Positions 1 through 8,820 of a DNA stretch of 40,555 nucleotides are shown piece by piece. The stretch is from positions 1 through 40,555 of the forward strand of contig JALPMN010000624.1 in the NCBI GenBank assembly GCA_024243835.1, given 5' to 3'. The notes below the pieces were generated by a model. The model worked only from the letters and a program-made list of their open reading frames with translations, did not search any database and had not been told where the DNA came from. A program made the translations under genes and the position numbers. The DNA comes from Enteropsectra breve (lineage: Eukaryota > Microsporidia). Position 1 is the first letter of the stretch. The number at the start of each line of letters is the position of its first letter.

Positions 1-899
1 CCTTTATTTCATATAAAGAAGCTTCAGCCACAGAGTCTTGATCATCAAGCATCACCGAAAGAAAATTGGTCATATTTAAGAACAATAATATGAGAGCGTA
101 ATTAGAAATCTGAAGTGTTATTCGGCATAGATAAGCAAAGCTTCGATTGGATAAAAAGACGCATAGATTCCTCCATACACATAAGGCTTTCATTACTGCA
201 TCATTTTCTAATCAATAACATTTGATCAAAATTAAAGAGTTGCCTCTCAACTAAGGCGCTAATCAATAAAAAACTATCCTGGAAAGGCACAAAAAAGTTT
301 AGCAGCATAACACATGAGATCTACTTCGAGAAACTTGGTTATAGTAAGTTACAACCTCTCGTAATTGAATGATAAATCATAAATTTAATGATATCCATCT
401 AAATGGCTGATTACAAGTTTTTCACAGCCAAAACCACTAAAAGAATCTTAGTGAAGGGGCGTGGGCCGCCCACACCGATTCTTCCTCCACAAAACATAAA
501 AATTTTAATTAAAAAAATCAAATTTCCAGTTTGCGACATCGGCGTACAAAATGCACGCAAAAGAACTTCTTAAATCATGCTAACTAAAAATAAACGTCAT
601 TTTTATGTGCACTAGTCTAAGTTTTCCTGTTAATTTCTATTGATTTATTTAATTGATTAAAAATAAAAAAATATTCATCCAAAAGACTTCTGCATTTTAT
701 ATTGCATGTATAAGCCGAATAATGCTTTCCAGCCGCATAAAATACGTTTATTTCAGTCGATATTTTTTATCTGTATTTTTTACTGATTGAGAGATAGTTT
801 TCTTATTTTGGCGCTTCTCCTTTACTTCATTTTAATTTTTTTTGATTTGTTTTTATTTTCTCCTTTTTTATTAAATAAATATTTTTTTAACCGATCGAG
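1..899. other. AT-rich intergenic region with one GC-rich island
   Basis: No open reading frame of credible length is visible. The stretch is AT-rich throughout except for a compact GC-rich island around 435-483, listed separately. A very short frame at about 314 runs into a GTAAGT-like hexanucleotide; I see no matching acceptor or downstream exon, so I do not call a spliced gene. The last 120 bases before the zinc-finger gene are T-rich, as expected for a microsporidian promoter region. Confidence 0.6.
435..483. ncRNA. Candidate structured RNA: pseudoknot-like GC-rich element
   Basis: A 6-bp stem, CACTAA (435-440) with TTAGTG (448-453), encloses the 7-base loop AAGAATC (441-447). That whole loop is perfectly complementary to GATTCTT at 477-483, so the layout is an H-type pseudoknot or two alternative stems. 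Between them sits a GC-rich hairpin, GTGGGC (461-466) with GCCCAC (468-473). Read on the minus strand this hairpin extends by further pairs through a G-U wobble that would be a C-A mismatch on the plus strand, which mildly favours a minus-strand transcript. It resembles no tRNA, snRNA or SRP RNA I recognise. Confidence 0.35.
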
Positions 900-1409
900 A
901 TGAGCAATTTTGAGAAAAATTTTAGTTACGAGTCGCTCTTGGAGAACTTGAGAGCAACGCATGAGAGCAGAAAGAAGAGATTTGAGGAGAAAAAACACCT
1001 CCTCAATGACGAAGACCTTGCTATAGAGAGGACTCTGTTCTCCCTTGAAGATGATGCACTGATGCGCAATGATAAGATGGATGACAAGGAGAAACTATTT
1101 AACTTTGACGAGTATATGAATGAGATAAACGGAGCAGACTCGAATGATATTTTGGACTCGCCACGGGACCAGGACAGCTCATCGATGAACAACCCCGAGC
1201 GCAAACACATTTGTCCCAAGCCCGGGTGTAACAAGTCATACACCTCATCGCACGGTCTCAAGTACCATTTGGAGCATGGACATATTAAAGAGAAGGAAAA
1301 CGCCTACAAGCCGTTTATTTGCAATGTCAAAAAATGCCAGAAGGCCTACAGAAACAGCAACGGCCTCAAATATCACATGTCCAAGGCTCATCCTTCTGAG
1401 AACCATTAA
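900..1409 (+). CDS. C2H2 zinc-finger protein, Sfp1-like
   Basis: The 169-residue protein has an acidic, helical N-terminal half and two C-terminal C2H2 zinc fingers. The first uses Cys105, Cys110, His123 and His128; the second uses Cys141, Cys146, His159 and His164. Both carry the NGLKYH or HGLKYH signature, and the pair is joined by a YKPF linker. In fungi this arrangement is typical of Sfp1-type factors, which bind DNA and regulate ribosomal-protein and ribosome-biogenesis genes. Yeast Sfp1 is about 680 residues, so this would be a strongly shortened version, essentially the DNA-binding module plus a short acidic region. The ATG at 900 is the first in frame and follows a T-rich leader. It stands alone, with AT-rich spacers on both sides. 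The zinc-finger call is firm; the Sfp1 assignment is by motif resemblance. Confidence 0.8.
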   Translation: MSNFEKNFSYESLLENLRATHESRKKRFEEKKHLLNDEDLAIERTLFSLEDDALMRNDKMDDKEKLFNFDEYMNEINGADSNDILDSPRDQDSSSMNNPERKHICPKPGCNKSYTSSHGLKYHLEHGHIKEKENAYKPFICNVKKCQKAYRNSNGLKYHMSKAHPSENH

Positions 1410-1861
1410 ACTAGATTATAATATTTGTGTGTAATATTTTAAAAACAGAATTTTCTCACAATTATTTCCCTATATGGCATTTTTAAGCGAAACTTTGACT
1501 TTTTTGTTTGCAAAAAGTAATTTAAAAATTTTGAAAGCAATTTAATTTATAAGCAGCAGCAGCGTTTAAGACACTATATGTACCCTTTATTGACAGCATA
1601 GTAGTAAACATTTACAGAAGAATGAATGCTTATATTTTTCGTCGTGCATTAGAACTATTTAGTGCTGGTAGAAGAGTTGAATGAACATATTTTTTTCTTA
1701 ATTAAGCATGAAAAAATATGCACAGCTCCCATTGTAAAAAAGCGTATCTTATATATTTCCATATTTATTTGACTTTAAATAGTTTTGATTTGTAGTTGTT
1801 GGCTGACCAATTATTTGATAAGCCCCTTTTTCACTATAAAAACGAAGCTGCTTACTGTGCA
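1410..1861. other. AT-rich intergenic region
   Basis: No gene is supported. A 20-codon ATG frame near 1623 and a short GCAGCAGCAGC run near 1551-1564 are visible, but neither is convincing. The open frame of the downstream kinase extends back to a TTG at 1796, but the first in-frame ATG is at 1862. Confidence 0.5.
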
Positions 1862-3697
1862 ATGGCTGCTGAGTCAAGTGAAAGTTGTATTTACAGCCCA
1901 AATCTTGGCTTAAAGCGCGAGGGAAGCATTTTTGGAAATGCGCCCAAAGAAGCTAAAAATAGCGAAAAAACAGCTGAGTTTGTGCATATGAGCAAACTCG
2001 ACGAAGACGAGATTTATGAGGAGCCATCAGGCGATGGAATGCTGCCTGACGAGTGTTATAGAGAGGATGTTTCAATTGGAAACTACAAAATATTAAAAAC
2101 CGTTGGAAAAGGCAGCAGCGGGTCTGTGATTCTGGCTCAGCATCGAGATACCGGCGAAAAGGTTGCTATAAAAATAATCCAAAGGAAGGGAAAGACCAAA
2201 GCTGATGATTCTGGGATGAATGACAACAGAATTTACCGCGAGATTGTCATTTCCAGTCTTATTAACCACCCGAACATCGTGCGTCTCTTGGACTTTTTTT
2301 ACAGCCCCACATACTTTTTTCTGGTATTTGAATACGTTCAGGGCAGCCAGCTTTATGATACGGTTGTTAAGAGTGGCTCTATTTCTGAGGAGAAAGCCAG
2401 GAAATATTTCAGACAGATTTTATCGGCCGTGGACTATCTGCACCGAAACTGCATCGCACACAGAGATCTTAAAATCGAAAACATTTTGATTGATCACAAT
2501 GATAATGCCAAGATAATTGATTTTGGGCTCAGCAATTTTTTTGACAACAAAAATCTGCTTTCTACATTCTGCGGGAGTCTCTACTTCGCGGCACCTGAGC
2601 TTCTGATGGGCCACCGCTACTACGGCGCCGAGGTCGACATATGGAGCCTTGGTGTCATTTTGTATGTAATGCTCTGTGGGAAGGTGCCCTTCGATGACGA
2701 CAGCATCCAGGATCTGCAGAACAAAATAAAAAATGGCGAATTTGAATTTAAGGCTAGCATTTCAAGCGACGCTCAGGATCTCATAAGCCACATGCTTGTG
2801 CCTGATTCACTGAAGCGTGCAGAGCTGAAGGACATTATCGGCTCAGAATGGGCAAAGAGCGGCTACAGCATGGACATCAACAACTACATGTCCGTCCGCT
2901 CGAAAATAACGGTAATAAATGAGGAATGCCTCAATGCGCTGGTCTCAGTTCTGTCATTTCAGTTTGTAGATATAGAAAAAGAAATAAGGGAATATGTGGA
3001 TGCTGAACACAACAATTTCGGAAGCCTGCAGAAGATTTACTGGAGCAAAAGGCCGGTTGTGGCGCTGTATCATCTGCTTCTGGAGGAGTACAGCCAAAAG
3101 ATGAACAGGCCAAAATTTCATGGAAATCTAAAGGTGGGCCATGAGCACCAGCCCTCCAATATCTACAATTTTGTGCGTTTTATTTTTTCTGAGAAAAAGC
3201 CTGGAATTTATTCTAAATATTTCATTAAAAGTGCATTCAGCAACGGCGCTAACCAAAATCCTGCCTCTCCCAAAGGAGTTTCGAACCTGTGGCCGTGCGT
3301 AAGAAAGTCGTACCTGAAAGGATTCTTCAAGGGAATAAGGGCACAAGCTATTGGCTCGTCGCTGGCACTCAAGAAAAAGCTTATCGATCTTTTTCGTAAA
3401 CTGGACATTTCATATGAAATCAATGAGAAGAGCTACTTTTGCACATACTATGATGGTGAAAGCGAGTGCTTCTTTAAGATTTCATTATACTACAATGTGA
3501 TTATAAAGGAATATTATTTGATAACAACATGCCTGAACAGCAGATACAAGGCGTATAGACAGGTGTGCGAAAAGATATGCACTCTTTTTGCCAAAACAAG
3601 CGAAAAAAATGCTGCCGCGCCCCAGAAAGACATATACGCCCCAGAAGCTCAGGAAGAGAAAAAAACGAGCAAATTAATTATAGAAAATATGTATTGA
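1862..3697 (+). CDS. Ser/Thr protein kinase, Kin1/Kin2 (MARK/PAR-1-like) family
   Basis: Starting at the first in-frame ATG gives 611 residues. The kinase domain spans roughly residues 74-334 and is complete: glycine loop GKGSSGSV at 82-89, ATP-binding Lys104 in VAIKII, HRDLKIEN with catalytic Asp202, DFG with Asp220, and the activation-segment signature TFCGSLYFAAPE. That signature, with LKIENI and VDIWSLGVILYVMLCGKVPFD, is characteristic of fungal Kin1/Kin2 and their MARK/PAR-1 relatives. The last about 100 residues alternate Tyr/Phe-rich strands with a helix and could be a divergent KA1 membrane-binding domain. In yeast these kinases act at the plasma membrane in polarity and exocytosis. 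An alternative reading is another CAMK-like kinase such as SNF1, but the activation segment fits Kin1 better. No CCC signal lies immediately before the ATG; a CCCC occurs about 35 bases upstream. Confidence 0.85.
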   Translation: MAAESSESCIYSPNLGLKREGSIFGNAPKEAKNSEKTAEFVHMSKLDEDEIYEEPSGDGMLPDECYREDVSIGNYKILKTVGKGSSGSVILAQHRDTGEKVAIKIIQRKGKTKADDSGMNDNRIYREIVISSLINHPNIVRLLDFFYSPTYFFLVFEYVQGSQLYDTVVKSGSISEEKARKYFRQILSAVDYLHRNCIAHRDLKIENILIDHNDNAKIIDFGLSNFFDNKNLLSTFCGSLYFAAPELLMGHRYYGAEVDIWSLGVILYVMLCGKVPFDDDSIQDLQNKIKNGEFEFKASISSDAQDLISHMLVPDSLKRAELKDIIGSEWAKSGYSMDINNYMSVRSKITVINEECLNALVSVLSFQFVDIEKEIREYVDAEHNNFGSLQKIYWSKRPVVALYHLLLEEYSQKMNRPKFHGNLKVGHEHQPSNIYNFVRFIFSEKKPGIYSKYFIKSAFSNGANQNPASPKGVSNLWPCVRKSYLKGFFKGIRAQAIGSSLALKKKLIDLFRKLDISYEINEKSYFCTYYDGESECFFKISLYYNVIIKEYYLITTCLNSRYKAYRQVCEKICTLFAKTSEKNAAAPQKDIYAPEAQEEKKTSKLIIENMY

Positions 3698-4224
3698 GCT
3701 TTTCGCTTAGCATGTAATAAATGCTTCAATGATTTTTTTGTTGTAATATTATTTTTTATAATTGAAATGAATATTGGTAAAATACGAAACAAATCTTAAT
3801 GTTTCAAAAAGAATTCTGTTGTTTTACAGATGTAAACCAAACTATAAACTGTAGTTTGTTTCTCTTTTATTTTTGAAATGATATTACTGAAAATTTTTAA
3901 AAAAATTTTTAACGAGCCCTTAACTGGGTTTTTCTCATCTCTTTGATAAGTGGGTGGTTCATGCCCCAGTTATAATCAGCGAGGGGCGCTTAAGCAGTGC
4001 CCCTTACACATTTATGAATAAGTTTTTGATGGATTCAGTTTCATTTTTTAAGAGCTGATATAGAAGTAAAGTTTATTGTGCTCATTATATGAACTAAAGT
4101 CTATTGTGCTTATGTGCTAAATAGCTCGAGTGTCCTTGCTTATATATTTCTATTTTTATTGTTCAATATTGTGCATCAAGTGAGTTTCAGATTGCATAAT
4201 AAAACCGTGCAGAGAAACGAAGCT
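3698..4224. other. Intergenic region and leader of the CAP gene
   Basis: The first 200 bases are AT-rich and empty. A GC-rich structured element follows at 3916-4005 (separate entry). From 4114 the frame of the CAP gene is open without an ATG and encodes a hydrophobic stretch beginning at a GTG codon. A 14-codon ATG frame starts at 4013. Confidence 0.5.
3916..4005 (+). ncRNA. Candidate structured RNA or leader element with competing hairpins
   Basis: Two perfect inverted repeats occur in tandem. TAACTGGG (3921-3928) pairs with CCCAGTTA (3965-3972), and AGGGGC (3982-3987) pairs with GCCCCT (3999-4004), with a flanking G-U possible on the plus strand. GCCCTT at 3916-3921 can also pair with AGGGGC at 3982-3987, so two mutually exclusive folds exist. 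GGTTCATGCC at 3956-3965 resembles a polymerase III B box with one mismatch. The element lies about 220 bases before the CAP-gene ATG, so it could be a separate RNA gene or part of that gene's leader. No RNA family is recognised. Confidence 0.35.
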
Positions 4225-5721
4225 ATGTATCTTTTCATATTAGCGGCACTATGCCGATTTGAAAATGAGATGCTTGATCTCGTCAATAAGAAAAGAATAG
4301 AACATAACCACGAAGAGCTTATAACCGACAAAGTGCTGCAGAAACTGGCAGATGAGCAGGCAAAATACATGTGCGAACAGGGCAGACTGACCCATGAATC
4401 AGAAAATGGCGGTCTTGCCCACAGACTAAACAGGCAAAGCCTTGAGCCTGATAAGCTCGGCGAAAATCTCGCCCGCCAGCAGGGAAATGACTATCATGCA
4501 GTGCTGCGGCAGTGGATGAAGAGCCCTGAGCATAGAAAGAACATCCTTGGTGCATTCCACTACACAGGGATAAGCAGCTGCACAGACGACAATGGGAACA
4601 GATACTGGCTCCAGATATTCTCTTCAAAACTTTCTAAATCGAAGAACAAGAATAAAGATAAGAAAGACAACAGCCATAGCACGCAAGAGAGTAGTGACCA
4701 CCAAGAACCCAACGAGAAAAAACACAAAAAGACTAATGAGCCTAAGAATAAAGCGGGAACAAAAGATCCATCTAAAAAAATAAATAACTTGATGCGCGGT
4801 CTTTCAGCTGATAATATGCTTGAAGACAAAACACTAGACAAAATCCTATTTATCCTAAATATAGATGGAAAGGCTCAAGACATTATAAAGCCAGCAATGG
4901 GAGAAAATGCCTCAATACCAAGCAGCCAGGCACCCAAAGCCACCGTTAATATGCCACCTGCACTTTTTAGTAAGAAAATACCCGATAGTTCTGCCATGTC
5001 TCAAAATACTTTTTATACTGAACGTGTAACAACGAAATACCAAGATGTGATACACACCAGTGTGCTAGAAAGTATCAAAACAGAATTTTCTACTGTTACT
5101 GATGTGTCAACAGAAATTAAGACAATAACCGTAACGGCAAGTGCAGCACCTGAAACTAGCAGAATACCCTTGACAAGCACCTTGGCAGAAAAAGTATCTT
5201 CTGCATCTGTGCCTGCATCTTCTGAAAATAAATCAGTTGCTAAAGAATCACCAGACACAAAGGAGGCAACAAGTCTCAACAGCATCTTCCCATACGAAAT
5301 GCTTAAAAATCTGGCAAGCGAGCTGGAAGGCCTTGCCGGAGAAAACAAGGAAGATGCGAAGAAGAACAAAGCAGATCCAGAAAAAAAGCAGCCAGAAGAG
5401 CGAAAAGACAAAAATACCATGAAACCAAAGGAGCCAAAGAAAAGCAGAAAAACAGATGATAAAACAAAAAGCAACAGAAGATTCCCAAAAGATGAAAGCA
5501 GTGAAATGTCAAATGATAGCAAAGAGCAGGATAGTGACAAGCCCCTTACTAGAGGCGATCTTAATAATTTTAAGAAAAGTTTGATGTCAGGTTTTAAGAA
5601 AATGATAAGACCAAAGGAAGAGACATGTGATGATCCGCACAAGAAATTTATAAATGGAAAATGTACCAATCGAAATTCCGATGATGAGATAGAAATTGGG
5701 TCTCCATATACCAGGGTTTGA
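4225..5721 (+). CDS. Probably secreted CAP/SCP (YkwD-like) protein with long charged tail
   Basis: From the first in-frame ATG the protein has 498 residues. It opens with a short hydrophobic stretch (MYLFILAALC), followed by a CAP/SCP/PR-1 domain at about residues 11-135. Visible family motifs are THES with the conserved His, GENLA with the conserved Glu, SPEHRKNILG, and a final YWLQIFSS strand. This version resembles bacterial and fungal YkwD-like CAP proteins more than animal venom-type ones. The remaining about 360 residues are low complexity: a Lys/Asp/Asn-rich part, a Ser/Thr-rich middle with TTKYQ- and TVTASAAP-type sequence, a second Lys/Glu-rich part, and a small CDDPHKKFINGKC motif near the end. 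The frame is open back to a GTG at 4114 and would add a second hydrophobic segment, so the true start is uncertain. The family is usually extracellular; its role here is unknown. Confidence 0.8.
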   Translation: MYLFILAALCRFENEMLDLVNKKRIEHNHEELITDKVLQKLADEQAKYMCEQGRLTHESENGGLAHRLNRQSLEPDKLGENLARQQGNDYHAVLRQWMKSPEHRKNILGAFHYTGISSCTDDNGNRYWLQIFSSKLSKSKNKNKDKKDNSHSTQESSDHQEPNEKKHKKTNEPKNKAGTKDPSKKINNLMRGLSADNMLEDKTLDKILFILNIDGKAQDIIKPAMGENASIPSSQAPKATVNMPPALFSKKIPDSSAMSQNTFYTERVTTKYQDVIHTSVLESIKTEFSTVTDVSTEIKTITVTASAAPETSRIPLTSTLAEKVSSASVPASSENKSVAKESPDTKEATSLNSIFPYEMLKNLASELEGLAGENKEDAKKNKADPEKKQPEERKDKNTMKPKEPKKSRKTDDKTKSNRRFPKDESSEMSNDSKEQDSDKPLTRGDLNNFKKSLMSGFKKMIRPKEETCDDPHKKFINGKCTNRNSDDEIEIGSPYTRV

Positions 5722-6015
5722 GAACACAGCTACAAATAAAGACATAATTAATATTTAAGTTTTTCTAAATAAGTAATTTATCATTCATATTAAGATATAA
5801 ATTGCTAAACTTGTTTTGCTATTAGCCATTAATAGAATAAGATCTTAATATGCTGTATTTTGCATATAAGCATGTCTTTAGATGATTTCTTTGAAAATAT
5901 TTCTTTATTTAAATTTAATACCACGCTTAATAAACAGAAAGGATGTCAAGGACCAAAAAAACACACTGCAATCAACCCAAGTCGAACTGCAAAATTACTA
6001 ATTGATTAAATAGAT

Positions 6016-7620
6016 TTATTTATTAATCGGCGTGATACCAGAATCCTTTAAGAGCTTAAGAATATCAAGAGAGAATGTCTCTTTGTTTTCGTGCAGATTG
6101 TTCGTCTCTTGGTTGTGCAGATTGAAGCCAACACCAATCTCTAAATTAATGGTTTGTCCGTTTATTGGTTTTATGTTTTTGAAGTACGGCCGTCCTCTGA
6201 AGACCGCTGGACGGTCCTTGGTGAAGTTGCGCAGCTTGTCGTAGAAGTCAAAGCGGCATCGTTCGAACTCCTCGACATTAAAATCGAATTTATATAAAAT
6301 CTCGCAGGACTTGGAAAGCCTGTAGTTTGTAATAGGCTTTTCAAAAAGCTTGGCATTCGGATATATTACGTGGAGCTTGTTTCTGACCAAGACCGATGTC
6401 ATAATATTCATCTTGTGCACTCTGTAAATCTTATCCTCTACTTCAATGTGGTCATCTACTTCGAACGGGCGTATGAAAAACACTAAGGTAATTGCTGAAA
6501 TCATATGCTTGAATGTGTCTGCAAATATGTATCCTCCGGAAAGAAGCGCACCCGCAAGAATGGCGAGGTAACTCTTGCTGTTGGAAACATTATCTGGCTT
6601 TAGTGACACCGATAAAATAGACGATATCGCGAGCGGGATGCAGATAAATGTTAAGACCGAATTTAGGCTGCTTATCGAGGTGTCGTTCTGCATCAGTCCG
6701 GTTGATAGCTGGCTTTGCTCGAAGCGCGTGTGGTTAAAGAAGTCAACCAGCTCGTTGAACTCGATACTTCCTGTTCTGTTGTTGTCTGCACTGGCGAACA
6801 GAACACCAGTATTTTCTTCTCCCAACACCTTTGCAATATTGGTGGCCTCAATGCTGTTGTCCTTCCCAAAGTACTTCATTATGCGCTCACAGGTGATTTC
6901 CGAGGCCTCAGTGAAGCTGCCATTTACGGAGGTAGTCAACTGCTGCAGGATTGTAAGCTCATTCATATTTTTCGTGATTCTCTCTTCGTAGTAGTTGAGT
7001 TGAACGTTGTAATTCAGTGTAAAAACAAAGATGTCTTTCAGCAAAAATACCAAGACTGCAATGGCGCAGTGCAAATAAAGAGTGGGAATATCCACTGTAA
7101 ATATGTTGCGCAGTGCACGTGTTGTCGCTTCCACAACAACCTCTGGAATTTTGGCCTTGGGAATCTCTTCAAATACATTTTTAGGAATCTCATTTTTAAT
7201 AAGTTTTGTCAAAATATTAAATTCGGCGACAAACTTGGTTAAATATAGCGAGAAAAACATGGCTATTAAGAGGGAGTTGTAGTTCAGCATGTTCAGAATG
7301 TAGTGGCGCTTCTTGGAGTGCGTTTGTGTCCAAAAACGGTTAAGAAGCAGCAATTTAGCACGAATTATGAAGAAAATAGTTGCACACAGCAGTATGTAAT
7401 AAGCGAAATTGAGGGGCTCAAATGTGTACCCAGAACCCCAGTACTTAATCAGCAAGATAGTAGCAATCTGAAGAGCTATGGCAGCTACTGTATAAACAGC
7501 ATACCAGACCAGCGTATTTGCGAAATTGTAGGACTTGTTAAGATCATGAAAATCTGTGGCTTTCTGTATGACAGGATTGAAATGCATCGATGAAGCTGTA
7601 TCCGATGTGCTATCCCCCAT
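6016..7620 (-). CDS. MscS-family mechanosensitive ion channel with EF-hand
   Basis: The 534-residue membrane protein has several N-terminal transmembrane segments (about 36-58, 72-94, 112-130, 181-202). A canonical EF-hand calcium loop follows at 279-290 (DNNRTGSIEFNE). Two more membrane segments lie at about 321-340 and 350-375, and then an MscS beta-domain containing FFIRPFEVDDHIEVEDKIYR and VIYPNAKLFEKPITNY. This order matches fungal Msy1/Msy2-type channels, which sit in the ER or cell periphery and adjust calcium during osmotic shock. It is unlike the small prokaryote-type MscS. The start ATG follows a GGGG run by three bases, and a TATA-like box lies about 22 bases further upstream (7642-7650). 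Confidence 0.88.
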   Translation of the reverse strand: MGDSTSDTASSMHFNPVIQKATDFHDLNKSYNFANTLVWYAVYTVAAIALQIATILLIKYWGSGYTFEPLNFAYYILLCATIFFIIRAKLLLLNRFWTQTHSKKRHYILNMLNYNSLLIAMFFSLYLTKFVAEFNILTKLIKNEIPKNVFEEIPKAKIPEVVVEATTRALRNIFTVDIPTLYLHCAIAVLVFLLKDIFVFTLNYNVQLNYYEERITKNMNELTILQQLTTSVNGSFTEASEITCERIMKYFGKDNSIEATNIAKVLGEENTGVLFASADNNRTGSIEFNELVDFFNHTRFEQSQLSTGLMQNDTSISSLNSVLTFICIPLAISSILSVSLKPDNVSNSKSYLAILAGALLSGGYIFADTFKHMISAITLVFFIRPFEVDDHIEVEDKIYRVHKMNIMTSVLVRNKLHVIYPNAKLFEKPITNYRLSKSCEILYKFDFNVEEFERCRFDFYDKLRNFTKDRPAVFRGRPYFKNIKPINGQTINLEIGVGFNLHNQETNNLHENKETFSLDILKLLKDSGITPINK

Positions 7621-7641
7621 TATGCCCCTTTAGTAAAAAGT

Positions 7642-7650
7642 CTTTTTATA
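7642..7650 (-). promoter_or_regulatory. TATA-like box of the MscS-channel gene
   Basis: TATAAAAAG reads on the minus strand about 22 bases before the ATG at 7620, and the GGGG start-proximal signal lies between them. The position would suit the very short 5' leaders of microsporidian genes. Confidence 0.45.
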
Positions 7651-7686
7651 CCCCTCCTGGCGACTAGCGAATAGGATTTTTGTTTA

Positions 7687-7696
7687 AAAGGAGGTT
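7687..7696. promoter_or_regulatory. AAAGGAGGTT motif upstream of the MscS gene
   Basis: The same ten-base string occurs at 8938-8947 upstream of the adjacent 14-3-3 gene, in the same orientation relative to both genes. It could be a shared factor site; two copies alone are weak evidence. Confidence 0.25.
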
Positions 7697-8046
7697 AAAT
7701 AAAGTCGGTCTTGTCAAAATTTTATAAATCACTTTGAGAGCAATTGTAATTACATTTTTCACATGTGTTTACACAAATATTGTAGTTCATGCGTAAACAT
7801 CTTTTTTAATGACTGTGTCCGGCGGCTATTAGAGTTTTGTCACATTATAGAATGATCGTATTGATCATTGTATTTTAAAGACTTGCTAGAATAATTAAAA
7901 TCTGTTTAATGGTGCAGAGTTCATTCAAATAGATCAATATGCATTTAAATAAAATTAAACGAACATAAATACAAAGTGTTTCTTAAGGCTTAATCTTTCA
8001 TTTTAGATTAGAAGATTGATATTTAAAAATTTATCACTATTTAATA

Positions 8047-8820
8047 TCAATTATCTGGATTCTTCTCATTTTCTCCACTTTTTACAAAATTAGTGTCGTT
8101 CCTTGTGGACCAAAGAGACAGATTGTCACGAAGGAGCTGCATAATGAGCGTAGAGTCCTTGTAGTAGTCCTCGGACAAGTTGTCCAGTTCAGAAATGGCC
8201 GTGTTGAATGCCGATCTCGCCAGTGTGCATGCCGACTCGATATCGTTCAGAATCTCATAGTTGAAAACTGAGAAGTTCAGATAAAGACCAAGTCTGTTGG
8301 GGTCGGTGGGCTTAAGGCCATCTGCCTGCTTTTTGGCCTCTGTGTAGCACTCGAGCGCCATGTCAGCAATCTTTTTCTCCTCAGAGCCGCTGATAATTTC
8401 TGCCTTATAGCGGTAATAGTCGCCCTTCATCTTCAGGAAAAAGACATTGTGTGCAAGCGTTCTGTCTTCTATGCTGTCCAAAAGATACTTTGTGATTATT
8501 TCAAGGACCTCATCGCACAGCACCAGGAGCTCTTCCTCCACCTTGGAAAGAAGCTCATCGATAACAACCACATCGGAGGAGTTTCTATCCTCTATCTTCT
8601 GTTTTTCAGAACAAAGAACCCTCCAGCTGCTTCTTCTCGTGCTAACCAAGTTTTTGTACGCAAGAGAAAACAAGTTACGCACAGAAATGCTTATTTCGTG
8701 TTTTTCTTCGTTGCAAATCTCGATAACTTTTTTCATTTCGTTTGCCATGTCTCTGTATCTCTCGGCAATGTCGCAGTAGTGTGCTTTTTTCATGAGTTCC
8801 TGGCAATTCTCACTGCTCAT
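8047..8820 (-). CDS. 14-3-3 protein
   Basis: The 257-residue protein has the usual 14-3-3 length and all signature segments. LAYKNLVSTRRSSWRVL carries the phosphate-contacting Lys and Arg of helix 3, YYRYKAEI the Arg-Tyr pair of helix 5, and LGLYLNFSVFNYEIL the conserved Asn. TLIMQLLRDNLSLW is the final helix. 14-3-3 dimers bind phosphoserine or phosphothreonine motifs in client proteins in the cytosol and regulate signalling and the cell cycle. The window also encodes a Kin1-like kinase and a Pik1-type lipid kinase; Pik1 is a known 14-3-3 client in yeast, but that link is only suggestive here. The ATG at 8820 is preceded directly by CCC and an AAAATTTTA box, a clean microsporidian start signal. 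Confidence 0.97.
   Translation of the reverse strand: MSSENCQELMKKAHYCDIAERYRDMANEMKKVIEICNEEKHEISISVRNLFSLAYKNLVSTRRSSWRVLCSEKQKIEDRNSSDVVVIDELLSKVEEELLVLCDEVLEIITKYLLDSIEDRTLAHNVFFLKMKGDYYRYKAEIISGSEEKKIADMALECYTEAKKQADGLKPTDPNRLGLYLNFSVFNYEILNDIESACTLARSAFNTAISELDNLSEDYYKDSTLIMQLLRDNLSLWSTRNDTNFVKSGENEKNPDN

Larger units (their letters stand above)
7621..8046. other. Intergenic region holding the MscS-channel promoter and the 14-3-3 3' flank
   Basis: No gene is seen. The first 80 bases contain the GGGG start signal, the TATA-like box and the AAAGGAGGTT motif. CCTCCT (about 7654) and AGGAGG (about 7690) could pair as an inverted repeat. The rest is AT-rich. Confidence 0.5.

Noticed and set aside
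335..350. Possible spliced gene with a GTAAGT donor near 341
   Set aside because: The preceding frame has only about ten codons, and no downstream exon or acceptor could be identified.
3921..3972. Possible tRNA, because TAACTGGG/CCCAGTTA resembles an acceptor stem and a B-box-like string is present
   Set aside because: Only about 52 bases are enclosed, with no anticodon arm or proper T-arm; kept only as an unclassified structured element.
5013..5669. 218-codon minus-strand open frame inside the CAP gene
   Set aside because: It is antisense to the lysine-rich low-complexity tail; the Leu/Ser/Phe-rich translation is the expected complement of AAG/AAA/GAA codons, and no start signal is present.
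6715..7242. 175-codon plus-strand frame within the MscS channel gene
   Set aside because: It is antisense to a clearly conserved channel sequence and has no recognisable domain.
7654..7695. CCTCCT/AGGAGG inverted repeat as a terminator or structured RNA
   Set aside because: Only six pairs across a 30-base loop, and one arm coincides with the motif shared with the 14-3-3 upstream region; too weak to list as a structure.
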